A stretch of DNA of 64,000 nucleotides, taken from contig NZ_CP146256.1 in NCBI RefSeq assembly GCF_039134705.1, positions 4,650,001-4,714,000 of the forward strand. Reading direction: 5' to 3'. Origin of the DNA: Kineothrix sp. IPX-CK (GTDB lineage Bacteria; Bacillota; Clostridia; Lachnospirales; Lachnospiraceae). Below the pieces are notes generated by a model. The model saw only the letters and a list, made by a program, of their open reading frames with translations. It was not told the origin of the DNA and ran no database searches. The translations under genes and the position numbers were made by a program. Shown piece after piece: positions 23,105 through 32,291 of the stretch. Numbering within the stretch: position 1 is the stretch's first letter; the number at the start of each line of letters is the position of its first letter.

Positions 23105-24619
23105 CTAAAAATCAAAATCTTTGTACTGGGAGCGCATTCTATTCTTTCGTCTGCTTTTTCTCCGCAGACGGCTTCTGCGCCTTTTTGCGAAACTGTAATT
23201 CTGTATGACAGATTTCACTACGAATAAGAGAATTAATATGCCCGCAACGATAAGAATAAAGGATAAGACCCTTTTCACATTGACAAATATAACATTCTCC
23301 TGAGGATCCTCACTGTCTGCTTCCGGCGCGTCGGAAGCGGTGCCTTCTATGGAGGTGTCGAAATCGTAAGAGGATTCCGTGTTAAGAGCGATATCCACAG
23401 TCGCGTTTCCTACGTATACGCCGTTATAAGTATAATCGATTTTGGCAATCTGGCTGTCGCTTTCGACATCATAAGAGATAGAAGATTGTGTATCCTGGAA
23501 AACTGCCGTCTTCGGAAGTACGATATAGCTGTCCTTGTTGAGGGACAGAACCGGTTTGGAGTTGCCGAAGATATCGTTGTCTGTCTGGAAAAAATCGGCG
23601 TTGTTTATATCATAGTTTGTCTCGTTCTCCGATACATTGACGATTTCAAAATTGCTGAAGCCGTATTGAAACAAATCTACCGTATCTGTAAACTGTTTGG
23701 GGGATTCCTCCTTCATAATAACACAGATGAGCTTCATGCCGTTTCGTTCCGCACAGCTTACAAGAGTCTGTCTGGAGTTATCTGTATAACCGGTCTTGCC
23801 GCCGATGATACCTTCACAGGGATATTCGTTATTCACAATCTTATGGTGCGTGCGAAGGATGAAGTCGTCGGGCTGGGTGGCGGTAGGTTCGAAATGATAA
23901 GAAGGCATACCTGATATTTTTGCCAGGAGTTCGTTCTTATAAAAAGCCCGGGCGATGGTGGCGAGGTCATAAGCGGAAGTATAATGGTCGTCGTCGTGCA
24001 GGCCGTTAGCATTGACAAAATGAGAATCGGTACAGCCTAGCTCTTTGGCCTTTTCATTCATCATTTCTGCAAAGCCCTCTATGCTGCCGCCCACATGCTC
24101 CGCAACCGCATTGGCAACCTCATTGGCTGACCCGATAAGGATTCCATATAAGCATTCCTCCATAGTAATAGACTGTCCTTCGTCCATACCCATATTCGAG
24201 CTTCCTCTGGGAATGGAGAAAACGGCGTTGCGGGAGAAGGTGACCATTTCGTCCAGAGAGGAATTCTCGGCTGCTATCAAGCAGGTAAGAATCTTGGTGG
24301 TGCTGGCGGGATATAATTGTTCATGAATGTTCTTGCTGTATAGGATTGTTCCCGTATTAGCTTCCATGACAATGGCCGATTCGGCGCCGATCTGAGGACC
24401 TGCGGGCCAGTTCTCTATTTCGTTGGACTGGATGGGAAGGGTTTTTCTATTCTCCATAGCCTGAGTAAGCTCGTCCAGACTAGCTGCCTGTACATATGCA
24501 GTATCTGCTGCAAAAGCGGAGGAAAATATGGCGGCCGACAGAGTAAAAAGACAGAGTTTTTTCTTTAATTTATGAAGATAAAAAGGCTTTTTATTAAGCC
24601 TGAAATGATTAAAAGACAT
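23105..24619 (-). CDS. dacA: D-alanyl-D-alanine carboxypeptidase (S11 family, DacA-type PBP)
   Basis: 504 residues. Exported through a hydrophobic N-terminal segment (about 21-46). The penicillin-binding motifs are all present: S106-TT-K109 (PASTTKIL), S164-A-N166 and K275-T-G277 (GGKTGYTD). It trims the terminal D-Ala of peptidoglycan stem peptides on the cell surface. After the catalytic domain and a beta-rich domain comes a C-terminal membrane helix (about 450-475, VLSFILIVAGILILLFVV) and a very basic tail (RRRSRLRRKSRRKNR), so it is anchored at the C-terminus by a transmembrane helix and not by the amphipathic helix of classic PBP5. ATG 24619 follows AGGAGTG. Single gene on this strand, divergent from trmB. 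Confidence 0.93.
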   Translation of the reverse strand: MSFNHFRLNKKPFYLHKLKKKLCLFTLSAAIFSSAFAADTAYVQAASLDELTQAMENRKTLPIQSNEIENWPAGPQIGAESAIVMEANTGTILYSKNIHEQLYPASTTKILTCLIAAENSSLDEMVTFSRNAVFSIPRGSSNMGMDEGQSITMEECLYGILIGSANEVANAVAEHVGGSIEGFAEMMNEKAKELGCTDSHFVNANGLHDDDHYTSAYDLATIARAFYKNELLAKISGMPSYHFEPTATQPDDFILRTHHKIVNNEYPCEGIIGGKTGYTDNSRQTLVSCAERNGMKLICVIMKEESPKQFTDTVDLFQYGFSNFEIVNVSENETNYDINNADFFQTDNDIFGNSKPVLSLNKDSYIVLPKTAVFQDTQSSISYDVESDSQIAKIDYTYNGVYVGNATVDIALNTESSYDFDTSIEGTASDAPEADSEDPQENVIFVNVKRVLSFILIVAGILILLFVVKSVIQNYSFAKRRRSRLRRKSRRKNRMRSQYKDFDF

Positions 24620-24801
24620 AAAATGACACTCCTATTCAAAATTTAAACATTATTCTAATAATACACTATTTTATCTAAAAACCAAAGATAATTACAAAAA
24701 AATAATAATATTTAATAAATAAATCATCGCGTCCGGTTGGGGCTTTTCATTTATCGTTTTGTGGTGTAAAATGAAGCATAAGAAAATTAAGGAGCAGCTT
24801 T

Positions 24802-25443
24802 ATGCGTTTACGGAATATATCAGGCTCGAGAGAAATTATCGGTGAAAGCGAATTCGTTATTAGGGAGCCGGAGAAGCAAAAGGGAAGCTGGCGGAGTGTC
24901 TTTGGTAATGACCGGCCCATACACATCGAAATAGGAATGGGAAAAGGCCGTTTTATCATGGATATGGCGAAGGCTTATCCGGACATTAATTATATCGGGA
25001 TCGAAAAATATTCCAGTGTTTTGCTGCGAGCAATACAAAAGATGGAGCAGAAGGAAGCTCTGCCAAATATCCGTTTTGTACGGATGGATGCCGAGACCAT
25101 TACGGAGGTCTTCCGGGAAAAGGAGGTGGAGAGGATTTATCTCAATTTTTCCGACCCGTGGCCCAAGGACAGACACGCTAAGCGCCGTCTGCCGTCTAAG
25201 GAATTCCTCGCACGCTATGATAAGATATTGGCAAAGGAAGGACATCTGGAATTCAAGACGGACAATAAGGATTTGTTCCTATTCGCCTTGGAGGAGTTGG
25301 AAAACGCCGGCTGGAGAGCAGAGAAGGTGACTTACGACCTGCACCGTGACGAGGAGATGATGCGGGGAAATATAATGACCGAATATGAAGATAAATTTTC
25401 TTCTTTAGGTAATCCTATTTATAAATATATTATTGTGAGATAG
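24802..25443 (+). CDS. trmB: tRNA (guanine-N7)-methyltransferase
   Basis: 213 residues, SAM-dependent methyltransferase that makes m7G46 in tRNA. Motif I IHIEIGMGKGRFIMDMAK (about 45-62), then INYIGIEKYSSVLL, and the TrmB hallmark YLNFSDPWPKDRHAKRRL near residues 112-130. The sequence FKTDNKDLFLFALEELENAG near the C-terminus is also characteristic. GGAGCAG lies before the ATG. The thioredoxin gene follows after 15 bases and is probably in the same transcript. Confidence 0.96.
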   Translation: MRLRNISGSREIIGESEFVIREPEKQKGSWRSVFGNDRPIHIEIGMGKGRFIMDMAKAYPDINYIGIEKYSSVLLRAIQKMEQKEALPNIRFVRMDAETITEVFREKEVERIYLNFSDPWPKDRHAKRRLPSKEFLARYDKILAKEGHLEFKTDNKDLFLFALEELENAGWRAEKVTYDLHRDEEMMRGNIMTEYEDKFSSLGNPIYKYIIVR

Positions 25444-25458
25444 AAAGAGAGGTTTCAT

Positions 25459-25782
25459 ATGGAATACAAATTTACAACGGCAAATTTTGAGGAAGAGGTT
25501 CTGAAATCGGATGTTCCGGTATTGGTGGATTTTTTTGCAGATTGGTGCGGACCCTGTAAGATGATGGCTCCTGTGGTGGTGGAGCTTGCGAAAGAGCTGG
25601 AAGGGAAGGTAAAGATAGGTAAGTGCAATGTGGATGAGGAAATGGAGGTAGCACAGAAATATCGAGTGATGTCCATACCTACGTTTATCATATTTAAAGG
25701 GGGAGAAGCAGTAAGCGTAACCGTCGGAGGTGTATCTAAGGCGGATTTAGAGAATAAGCTGCAAGAGGCGCTGACGAAGTAA
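25459..25782 (+). CDS. trxA: Thioredoxin
   Basis: 107 residues, the standard length. Active site W29-C30-G-P-C33-K in FFADWCGPCKMMAPVV; the cis-Pro is in VMSIPTFIIF and the C-terminal Gly pair in VTVGGVSKADLE. It reduces disulfides in the cytoplasm using a thioredoxin reductase that is not encoded in this window. AAAGAGAGG precedes the ATG. A terminator follows the stop. Confidence 0.96.
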   Translation: MEYKFTTANFEEEVLKSDVPVLVDFFADWCGPCKMMAPVVVELAKELEGKVKIGKCNVDEEMEVAQKYRVMSIPTFIIFKGGEAVSVTVGGVSKADLENKLQEALTK

Positions 25783-25799
25783 TCGAAGTTTTAAATGTT

Positions 25800-25836
25800 A
25801 AGAACACTCGCTCAGCGGGTGTTTCTTGTTGTTTTC
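25800..25836 (+). terminator. Terminator after trxA
   Basis: AGAACACTCGCT and AGCGGGTGTTTCT form a stem (with one bulge), followed by TGTTGTTTTC. Confidence 0.65.
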
Positions 25837-25864
25837 AGCCGGCAGGAAAGGCGTGGATATTTTA

Positions 25865-27649
25865 ATGAGTGAGCATAGAAAAAAACGTGTGAGGTACAAC
25901 AAGAAGCATGTAGCGGTGGTGGCCGGATCGGGAGCCGCTATCCTTCTTGTGCTGGTACTTGCTGTTATCTTGGTAAAGTCCGTATTTTTTGGAGAGAAAA
26001 AGGAGGATACGGAGGTGGCTGCCGTTCAGGTACTTGAGGAAACTCAGGAACCGGCCGAAGAGGAGCCCCTGAAGGAGGCAGAAGGAGAAGCTGATGCGGA
26101 GACAGAAGATTTGCATGTAGTCGCCGATGTAGCGGAGATGGACGATGATGAGGACCCTCAGGAAGCGGAAAGCATGGGTGAGGACGGCGCAGGAGCAGCG
26201 TCGGATATAAGTGCGGTGATTAAAGGGGCCAATGAAACAGGAGAGGTTTCCTATGGCATCGATGTGGCCAAATGGCAGGGAACCATAGACTGGCAGCAAG
26301 TAGCGGACTCCGGCGTAGAATTCGCTATTATCCGTGTGGGCTACCGTACCCAGAAAACGGGAATCATTATGGAGGATCCATTAGCAAAATATAATATGCA
26401 GCAGGCTAAAGAAGCAGGGCTTAAATTAGGTGTTTATTTTTTCTCAACAGCGATAACTCAGGAAGAGGCCAGAGAGGAAGCTGCATGGGTAACGAGCTTC
26501 ATCGCCCAGTATCCCATCACCTATCCGGTAGTTTATAACTGCGAAGGTTTCCAGTCCTCGGAAAGCAGGCAGTACGGCTTGGAGAAAAGTGTAAGGAGCG
26601 ACTGTGCGGCTGCATTCCTGGATTATGTACAGAGCAAGGGATATACTCCTATGTTCTACGCAGCGAAAAATGAGATGCAGGGAAATGCGCTGTGGGATAC
26701 GGATGAGCTAAGCAGTAAGTACAAGATATGGGTATCTCAGTATCCTGAGCTTCCTTATCCTCAGACTGTCTCGTCCAGCTACAGCGGCACTCATGCTATG
26801 TGGCAGTACACTAGTCAGGGCACGGTGCCCGGTGTTCCAAAGGGCGTGGATATGAATGTGGCTTATTTCAGCTATAGTCAGGCGGCGGAGGCGGTGGATG
26901 ACACTCCTTATGAAGCGGTAGAAGCAGACCCGGAGGCACTGCTGGATATGGCGGAAGTAAATGAGCAGGTAACCGCGAAAATAGAGACAAATCTTCGTTC
27001 AATACCGAGTACAGCCAGCGAAGATACAATCGTGGGAAAGTTGAAGAACAAAGAGGTGGTAACCAGAACCGGTATTTCTGCCAGCGGATGGTCAAGGCTT
27101 GAGTATAATGGGCAAAGGGTATATGCGGTGAGCAGCTATTTGACTACGGAGCTGGAATATGAGGCTCCGGCAGCAGCAGTACAGCCATCCTCCATTTACC
27201 AGCCGGTGAACGAGACGGTGACGGCTAAGAAGGTAACCAATCTAAGGAGCGCAGCCAGTTCGTCAAGTGATGATACGATAGTGGCGGTACTCCAGAACGG
27301 AGAAACGGTAACACGTACCGGAATCGGAAGCAACGGCTGGTCACAGGTAGATTATAACGGACAGACCTTGTATGCCATCAGCAGCTATCTGACTACCGAT
27401 TTAGGATATGTACAGACGACTCCTGATACTTCCGTCTATACCGATGTCAACGAGCAGGTGACACCGAAGATTGAATGCAATCTGCGTACGGAACCGAGTA
27501 CGGCAAACGAAGGTACGGTAGTGGCAACGATAAGGAATGGGGATGTTGTGACCAGAACAGGAATTAACCCGAATACGGGGTGGTCAAGACTGGACTATAA
27601 CGGACAGACGGTATATGCGGTGAGCAGCTATCTGACACCGGTGCAGTAA
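25865..27649 (+). CDS. GH25-type lysozyme with N-terminal anchor and three SH3 domains
   Basis: 594 residues from ATG 25865. The upstream in-frame extension lacks a good ribosome site. A basic head and a membrane helix (about 15-38) anchor it; an acidic low-complexity spacer (about 45-120) reaches the wall. The GH25 domain (about 130-330) starts SYGIDVAKWQGTIDWQQVAD and contains ITYPVVYNCEGFQSS. Classical GH25 has Asp-X-Glu at that strand; here it is Asn-Cys-Glu, so the Glu is kept but the Asp is replaced. Three tandem SH3 repeats follow, each of the form 'TNLRSxxSxxxxDTIVxxLxNGExVTRTGI...GWSRLxYNGQxxYAVSSYLT' (near 350-415, 440-505 and 525-592). The likely role is cleaving or remodelling peptidoglycan. 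It stands alone between two terminators. Confidence 0.9.
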   Translation: MSEHRKKRVRYNKKHVAVVAGSGAAILLVLVLAVILVKSVFFGEKKEDTEVAAVQVLEETQEPAEEEPLKEAEGEADAETEDLHVVADVAEMDDDEDPQEAESMGEDGAGAASDISAVIKGANETGEVSYGIDVAKWQGTIDWQQVADSGVEFAIIRVGYRTQKTGIIMEDPLAKYNMQQAKEAGLKLGVYFFSTAITQEEAREEAAWVTSFIAQYPITYPVVYNCEGFQSSESRQYGLEKSVRSDCAAAFLDYVQSKGYTPMFYAAKNEMQGNALWDTDELSSKYKIWVSQYPELPYPQTVSSSYSGTHAMWQYTSQGTVPGVPKGVDMNVAYFSYSQAAEAVDDTPYEAVEADPEALLDMAEVNEQVTAKIETNLRSIPSTASEDTIVGKLKNKEVVTRTGISASGWSRLEYNGQRVYAVSSYLTTELEYEAPAAAVQPSSIYQPVNETVTAKKVTNLRSAASSSSDDTIVAVLQNGETVTRTGIGSNGWSQVDYNGQTLYAISSYLTTDLGYVQTTPDTSVYTDVNEQVTPKIECNLRTEPSTANEGTVVATIRNGDVVTRTGINPNTGWSRLDYNGQTVYAVSSYLTPVQ

Positions 27650-27681
27650 AAAGATAAATTATTAATAATATTTGAGTTACT

Positions 27682-27724
27682 AACAAAGGAGCATTTGAAT
27701 GTACAAATGCTCCTTTGTTTTTTA
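27682..27724 (+). terminator. Terminator after the GH25 lysozyme gene
   Basis: AACAAAGGAGCATTTG (27682-27697) and CAAATGCTCCTTTGTT (27704-27719) form a perfect 16-bp stem followed by TTTTT. One of the strongest hairpins in the window. Confidence 0.92.
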
Positions 27725-27851
27725 TCTTATAGGAAAGTACGTCCTATAAGATAAAAGCGGTGCGCAGCTTCGCGCGCGGAACAAAAGCTGTGCTGCCGGC
27801 GTATTTAGCGCAAGAGTGTGCGAAGCACACTTTTGTTCTCTTATAGGAAAG
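27723..27851. repeat. Palindromic intergenic element
   Basis: TATCTTATAGGA (27723-27734) and TCCTATAAGATA (27742-27753) form a perfect 12-bp stem. A further CTTATAGGAAAG copy lies at 27840-27851. Between them is a GC-rich segment with GTGTGCGAAGCACAC. It has no coding frame; a repeat-family element is likely. Confidence 0.5.
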
Positions 27852-27919
27852 GCCTTGCTATGGTAACGGGATAAGGTAATGATTCCTATAGAGCAAAAAC
27901 TGCTTGTATCGGTCTGGTT

Positions 27920-28678
27920 TTAAGGATAATATTTTGGGCTGCCGTCAAACTCAAATTTGTTTAAATCACCCCGGTAATGAGCAAAGGCATAATCAATAAT
28001 AACACCTTCCGACGTAGTAGATATGTTATGGAAGTAAAGCATAGGAGCATTTACCTTTACATTCAGCAGTTCAATATCTTCGGAAGTAGCATTCATTGCA
28101 GAAACAATGGTTTTTGTATTGGCAATCTGCGTTTCCGGATTGGTCATTAATAATTCATATAAAGAATAAGATTTGAAATCATAGCTCAGAATAAAAGAAC
28201 ATAAGTCATATGGTATATAATTTTGAAAAGTTACCATGGGAATATCATCGGCAAAGCGCCTTCTGAACATAGAGATGACTTTTTGGTCCGGCTTTAGATT
28301 CAATTTTTCGGCAATTTCCGATGTGGGAGTAACAACGCTTAGATCAATCAGTTCTGTCCGGGGCGTTTTTCCCAATCTTGAAATCTGCTGATAGAAAGGT
28401 TCGAAAGAACGAATGTAGCTGGAGTTCTGCTCCGGCTTCGTTACAAAGGTTCCTTTACTGGCTTTTCTTATCAGCCACCCTTCCTGAACGAGTTCCGATA
28501 TAGCCTGTCTCACCGTAGAACGGCTGATGTGATAAAATTCTACCAATTCGCTTTCCGTAGGGATCGCATCTCCTACTGCAAAGCAGTTGTCTTTGATATC
28601 ATTTAATAAAATTGTTTTTAGTTGAAAGTACAACGGAATCGGTGTACTTTTATCTATCTTCTTTTGGAATAGTTGCAT
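27920..28678 (-). CDS. GntR-family transcriptional regulator (HutC/UTRA type)
   Basis: 252 residues. N-terminal winged helix (about 10-80) with STPIPLYFQLKTILLNDI and the helix-turn-helix ESELVEFYHISRSTVRQAIS; C-terminal UTRA ligand domain (about 95-245). It probably senses a sugar phosphate and controls the divergent sugar operon starting at 29044; that rests on gene order. TGTACGTACA at 28977-28986 upstream of the kinase is a candidate site. Confidence 0.92.
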   Translation of the reverse strand: MQLFQKKIDKSTPIPLYFQLKTILLNDIKDNCFAVGDAIPTESELVEFYHISRSTVRQAISELVQEGWLIRKASKGTFVTKPEQNSSYIRSFEPFYQQISRLGKTPRTELIDLSVVTPTSEIAEKLNLKPDQKVISMFRRRFADDIPMVTFQNYIPYDLCSFILSYDFKSYSLYELLMTNPETQIANTKTIVSAMNATSEDIELLNVKVNAPMLYFHNISTTSEGVIIDYAFAHYRGDLNKFEFDGSPKYYP

Positions 28679-28934
28679 GATTTTCCCCCTTAATAATTAT
28701 TTGTTACTCATTTACATGTTTTATATGCTAATGATACATTGATAGTCCGTATAAAAATATAATTATGTTCGGATAATAAAACAATTAGCATATCAGTAAT
28801 AAATATTATAGTAATCATATGATATAAAAATGAAAATTGCAAGAGAAAAAGATATGATTCAGAAATTTCGTACAAAATCATTCGATTAAAAAGCATCAAA
28901 AATTGGGCATTATATATAAAAATAAAATAATATA

Positions 28935-28988
28935 TTGACTTTTTTTATCACATATGCAATTATAATAACATACCAATGTACGTACAAT
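28935..28988 (+). promoter_or_regulatory. Promoter/operator region of the sugar operon
   Basis: TTGACT (28935-28940) and TATAAT (28961-28966) are present but 20 bases apart, so one hexamer may be shifted. Immediately downstream is the palindrome TGTACGTACA (28977-28986) within CAATGTACGTACAATA, the best candidate for the GntR regulator. The rest of the 365-bp gap 28679-29043 is AT-rich with no frame I would call. Confidence 0.5.
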
Positions 28989-29043
28989 ACAATAAAAAGA
29001 AATCAAAAATAATATTTAACCGAGAAAAGGATAACAACTTATC

Positions 29044-29988
29044 ATGAAGATACTTTGTATAGGAATGATGGTATGCGACACATTGCTTTCTCCTGTGCCC
29101 TCCAATATTTTGGAGCTGGATAGTGTGAGCATCAATAAACCGTCCGTATGCTGCGGAGGAGATGCTTTAAATGTAGCAATTGGTCTTGCTAAATTAGATA
29201 ATCCCGTATCAATAATAGGAAGGATCTCGAGTGATACAAATGGCAAGTTTATTCTGAATGAATGTAAGAAATATAACATTGATGTTTCCGGCGTAATTTA
29301 TGATGAAGAGAGTGCCACTGCGGCTTCCTATGCGCTGATCGACGAAAAGGGAGAAAGACATTTCCTTTCGGAAAAATCTATTTTTGGAAGATTGCAGGGT
29401 AAAGATATTTCAGATAAGGCAATTGAGGATGCAGATATTATTTATATCGGTTCCGCCATGGCTCTACGTAAAATGGACGAGGAAGGCATACACAGCGTAT
29501 TCTCGAGAGCACACGGGCAAGGGAAAATAACCGTTATGGATGCGGCCATCAACAGAGAGGATCCCCACAGGGATTGGCTGAAATATTTGGCTCCGGCCTT
29601 TATGGAGACAGATGTGTTTTTTCCCAGCATCGATGAAGCGATTAAAATAACCGGGGAAACAAATCCAGAAAAAATAGCAGAATATTTCAGGCCGTTTTCT
29701 ATAAAAATATTTGGAATTAAATTAGGAGCCTCAGGCTGTTTTGTCACGGATTTTAAGCATAAAAGATTTATTAGATGTCCGGAAAATATGCCGGTAGTTG
29801 ATACGACCGGCGCAGGGGACTCTTTTATGGCAGGTCTGGTAAGCGGCCTGGCAAGAGGCTTCGATGTTTTTTCCAGCACTCAGCTTGCCGTAAGCGTTGC
29901 GACTAAAAATGTAGGTGCCGTAGGAGGAACGGCAGGAATCCCCAATTTTGAAGAAGCTTATCTTTTTTACAAAGAAAACTATCAATAA
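29044..29988 (+). CDS. PfkB-family carbohydrate kinase
   Basis: 314 residues, cytoplasmic. N-terminal signature region VCCGGDALNVAIGLAKLDNP (about 37-56) and C-terminal ATP/catalytic signature VDTTGAGDSFMAGLVSGLA (Asp of GAGDSF about 258), both PfkB hallmarks. It would phosphorylate a ketose or a related sugar brought in by the ABC system downstream. First gene of a six-gene operon (kinase, aldolase, binding protein, ATPase, permease, aldo-keto reductase). The exact sugar is not determinable. Confidence 0.9.
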   Translation: MKILCIGMMVCDTLLSPVPSNILELDSVSINKPSVCCGGDALNVAIGLAKLDNPVSIIGRISSDTNGKFILNECKKYNIDVSGVIYDEESATAASYALIDEKGERHFLSEKSIFGRLQGKDISDKAIEDADIIYIGSAMALRKMDEEGIHSVFSRAHGQGKITVMDAAINREDPHRDWLKYLAPAFMETDVFFPSIDEAIKITGETNPEKIAEYFRPFSIKIFGIKLGASGCFVTDFKHKRFIRCPENMPVVDTTGAGDSFMAGLVSGLARGFDVFSSTQLAVSVATKNVGAVGGTAGIPNFEEAYLFYKENYQ

Positions 29989-30014
29989 AATGTCGCTGCA
30001 CAATTTAGTTATTA

Positions 30015-30041
30015 TCAAGCTTAATAAAATAATAAGCTTGA
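30015..30041 (+). other. Hairpin between kinase and aldolase genes
   Basis: TCAAGCTTA and TAAGCTTGA form a 9-bp stem followed by AAAAATAAAT. It has no T-run, so it is more likely an mRNA-stability or processing hairpin than a terminator. Confidence 0.4.
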
Positions 30042-30116
30042 AAAATAAATGCTCACTAACATATTTACGGATTCACACACACTATATAAAATCCGTAAGA
30101 AGAAAGGATGAAAGTT

Positions 30117-30965
30117 ATGAAATTTGCACCAATGAAAGAAATTCTCAAATTAGCGGAGGAACAAAAAGTTGCATACGGCGCGTTTGTAACAGTTTCTTAT
30201 GAGACTGCACTGGCGGCTATCGAGGCAGGATCCGAACTCAATTGCCCGGTAATCTTTATTACCGGAACAGATTGCTGTGATCTAATGGGAGGATTCGAAG
30301 GAACGGTAGAGACCGTAAAAAGAGCTGCGGCAAATTCAAAAGTGCCTATTGCGCTTCATTTAGACCATTGCCGTACCTATGAAGAATGCGTACAGGCTAT
30401 TCAGGCGGGATATTCTTCCGTTATGATCGATGGCTCGTCCCTTCCGTTTGAAGAGAACATAGCGCTCACCAAAAAAGTAGTGGATTATGCGCACACATTA
30501 GGTATTACAGTAGAGGGAGAACTGGGAAAACTTGTAGGTGAAGAAGGAAACTTAGTGGTAAAGGGTCCGGAAGGCGCACAGACCGATCCGCAGGAAGCAA
30601 AGGAATTCGTGGAAAGGACAGGCGTCGATTGCCTGGCAGTCAGCATCGGAACACAGCATGGACATTACATAGCAGCGCCTCAGTTGAACATAGAAAGGCT
30701 GAAAGCGATCCAGGAAGTAGTCGAAGTACCTCTTGTATTGCATGGAGGCTCCGGAACGCCTATCGATCAGGTACAGGAATCCATACGTAACGGTATCCGG
30801 AAGATCAATGTGGCTACGGACGTTCTTACAGCGGTGGCCAATTCTTTTGAAGAACTGAAGAAACAGCCCGGATTCAAATATAATACGGCAATGTTCATTA
30901 ATTCTAAAAATGCGGCAAAAGAGCTTATTAAAGGCAAGATGAAGGATTTCAGATTCGAGAAGTGA
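30117..30965 (+). CDS. Class II ketose-bisphosphate aldolase
   Basis: 282 residues from ATG 30117; the ATG at 30108 is one base from the GAAAGG site and is too close. Class II features: LHLDHCRTYEECVQAIQAGY with the catalytic Asp and zinc His, VEGELGKLVGEEG, zinc His in GTQHGHY, and LHGGSGTPIDQVQESIRNGI with zinc His and phosphate-binding Gly/Ser; INVATD at the end. It cleaves a ketose bisphosphate (fructose- or tagatose-like) to dihydroxyacetone phosphate and an aldehyde. With the PfkB kinase upstream it makes a two-step route for a specific sugar. Whether the substrate is tagatose, fructose or another is not visible. Confidence 0.93.
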   Translation: MKFAPMKEILKLAEEQKVAYGAFVTVSYETALAAIEAGSELNCPVIFITGTDCCDLMGGFEGTVETVKRAAANSKVPIALHLDHCRTYEECVQAIQAGYSSVMIDGSSLPFEENIALTKKVVDYAHTLGITVEGELGKLVGEEGNLVVKGPEGAQTDPQEAKEFVERTGVDCLAVSIGTQHGHYIAAPQLNIERLKAIQEVVEVPLVLHGGSGTPIDQVQESIRNGIRKINVATDVLTAVANSFEELKKQPGFKYNTAMFINSKNAAKELIKGKMKDFRFEK

Positions 30966-31044
30966 TCCCAATGATATTATGCCTTGAAAAGGGTATTATA
31001 TAAAACTATAATTGCTAGTTAATTTAAAATGGAGGACAGGTTAT

Positions 31045-32193
31045 ATGAAAAAGAGAATGGTAAGTGTATTATTGGCAGCAGTTATGACGTTATCTTTAAT
31101 GGCATGCGGTGCAAAAGAAACCGCACAGGAAGCACCTGCGGCAGAGACTCCCGCTTCTGCTAAGGAGGAGCCGGAAGAAGAGGCGCAGGAGGAGGAGCCT
31201 GCGGCAGAAACAGCCTCTGATGTAAAATCCACTGTTATTTGGAGGGCGTTTGATGACCAGTTCCAAAGCGGCTTTAGAATCATCATGCAGAACGAAGAAG
31301 AAAAAATAGGCGGTATCACTCTTGATATGCAGGATGCAGCAAATGACGTTTCCACAGCAATCAGTAAGCTTGAGGCGGCTTTGACGAAAGGTACCGATGT
31401 TGTTGCTATCTGTGCACCTGATCGTGAAAGTACGGAGACTATGGCTCAGAAGACGAACGAAGAAGGGGTGCCGGCAGTATTTTTTAACATGGAACCTATG
31501 GAGACGACTATGCAGACCTATGACAATATTTATTATGTAGGCGCTCAGGCTAAGGAGTCAGGTGAAATGTGTGCGCAGGCATTAATAAATTACTGGAACA
31601 GCAATAAAGAAGTTGCAGATAAGAATAAGGACGGAGTTCTTCAGCTCGTTATTTTGCAGGGAGAAATCGGGCAGCAGGACGTTGTGCTTCGTACCCAGGC
31701 TTATGAGGAAACTTTAAAAGCACAGGGTATTGATTATGAAGTACTGGCGATGGATACAGCCAACTGGGATCAGGCACAGGCGCTGGATAAGATGAATGCA
31801 TGGATTACAGCTTATGGAATTGACGGAATAGAAGGTGTTCTTTGCAATAATGATAATATGGCAATGGGTGCAATGCAGGCATGTATCAATAATGGATATA
31901 ATAATGGCGATGCGGACAAATTTGTTCCTATCGTAGGAATCGATGCAAATATCGATGCGTTGGAAGTAATGAAAGCGGACTCTTTATTGGGAACGGTACT
32001 TAATGACAGATTAAGTCAGTCTGATGCTATTATCAATGTAATCAAAGCTGCAAAAGAAGGTAAAGAGGTTACGGAAGAAGTGGTGGGAGTTGATTGCACG
32101 GTTGATGGAAAATATGTATGGGTTCCTTACGTAATTGTAGATTCGAGCAACCTGGATTCCACATTGGAACTTATGAGTTCTATTTCACAGTAA
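31045..32193 (+). CDS. Sugar ABC transporter substrate-binding lipoprotein (family 4, RbsB/XylF-like)
   Basis: 382 residues from ATG 31045 behind GGAGGAC. Lipoprotein signal MKKRMVSVLLAAVMTLSLMA then Cys (about 21), then an Ala/Glu/Pro-rich linker (about 28-60). The body has the family 4 pattern: SAISKLEAALTKGTDVVAIC-type segment (about 105-125), LQLVILQGEIGQQDVV, and FVPIVGIDANIDALEVMKAD near the C-terminus. It captures a pentose or hexose outside the cell and hands it to the permease below. A hairpin after the gene (32224-32262) probably raises its expression over the rest. Confidence 0.92.
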   Translation: MKKRMVSVLLAAVMTLSLMACGAKETAQEAPAAETPASAKEEPEEEAQEEEPAAETASDVKSTVIWRAFDDQFQSGFRIIMQNEEEKIGGITLDMQDAANDVSTAISKLEAALTKGTDVVAICAPDRESTETMAQKTNEEGVPAVFFNMEPMETTMQTYDNIYYVGAQAKESGEMCAQALINYWNSNKEVADKNKDGVLQLVILQGEIGQQDVVLRTQAYEETLKAQGIDYEVLAMDTANWDQAQALDKMNAWITAYGIDGIEGVLCNNDNMAMGAMQACINNGYNNGDADKFVPIVGIDANIDALEVMKADSLLGTVLNDRLSQSDAIINVIKAAKEGKEVTEEVVGVDCTVDGKYVWVPYVIVDSSNLDSTLELMSSISQ

Positions 32194-32223
32194 AACGTGC
32201 CGTCAGATCATTGATTTGTTTGA

Positions 32224-32262
32224 AAGGGTGCCGGATAGTCATAAGGCTTCCGGTCACCCTTC
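32224..32262 (+). terminator. Intra-operon hairpin after the sugar-binding gene
   Basis: AAGGGTG-CCGGA and TCCGG-TCACCCTT form an extended stem, followed by CCTATAATTT. It is probably a partial terminator or mRNA stabiliser. Confidence 0.55.
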
Positions 32263-32291
32263 CTATAATTTAGCAAGGGAGGATTATTACT

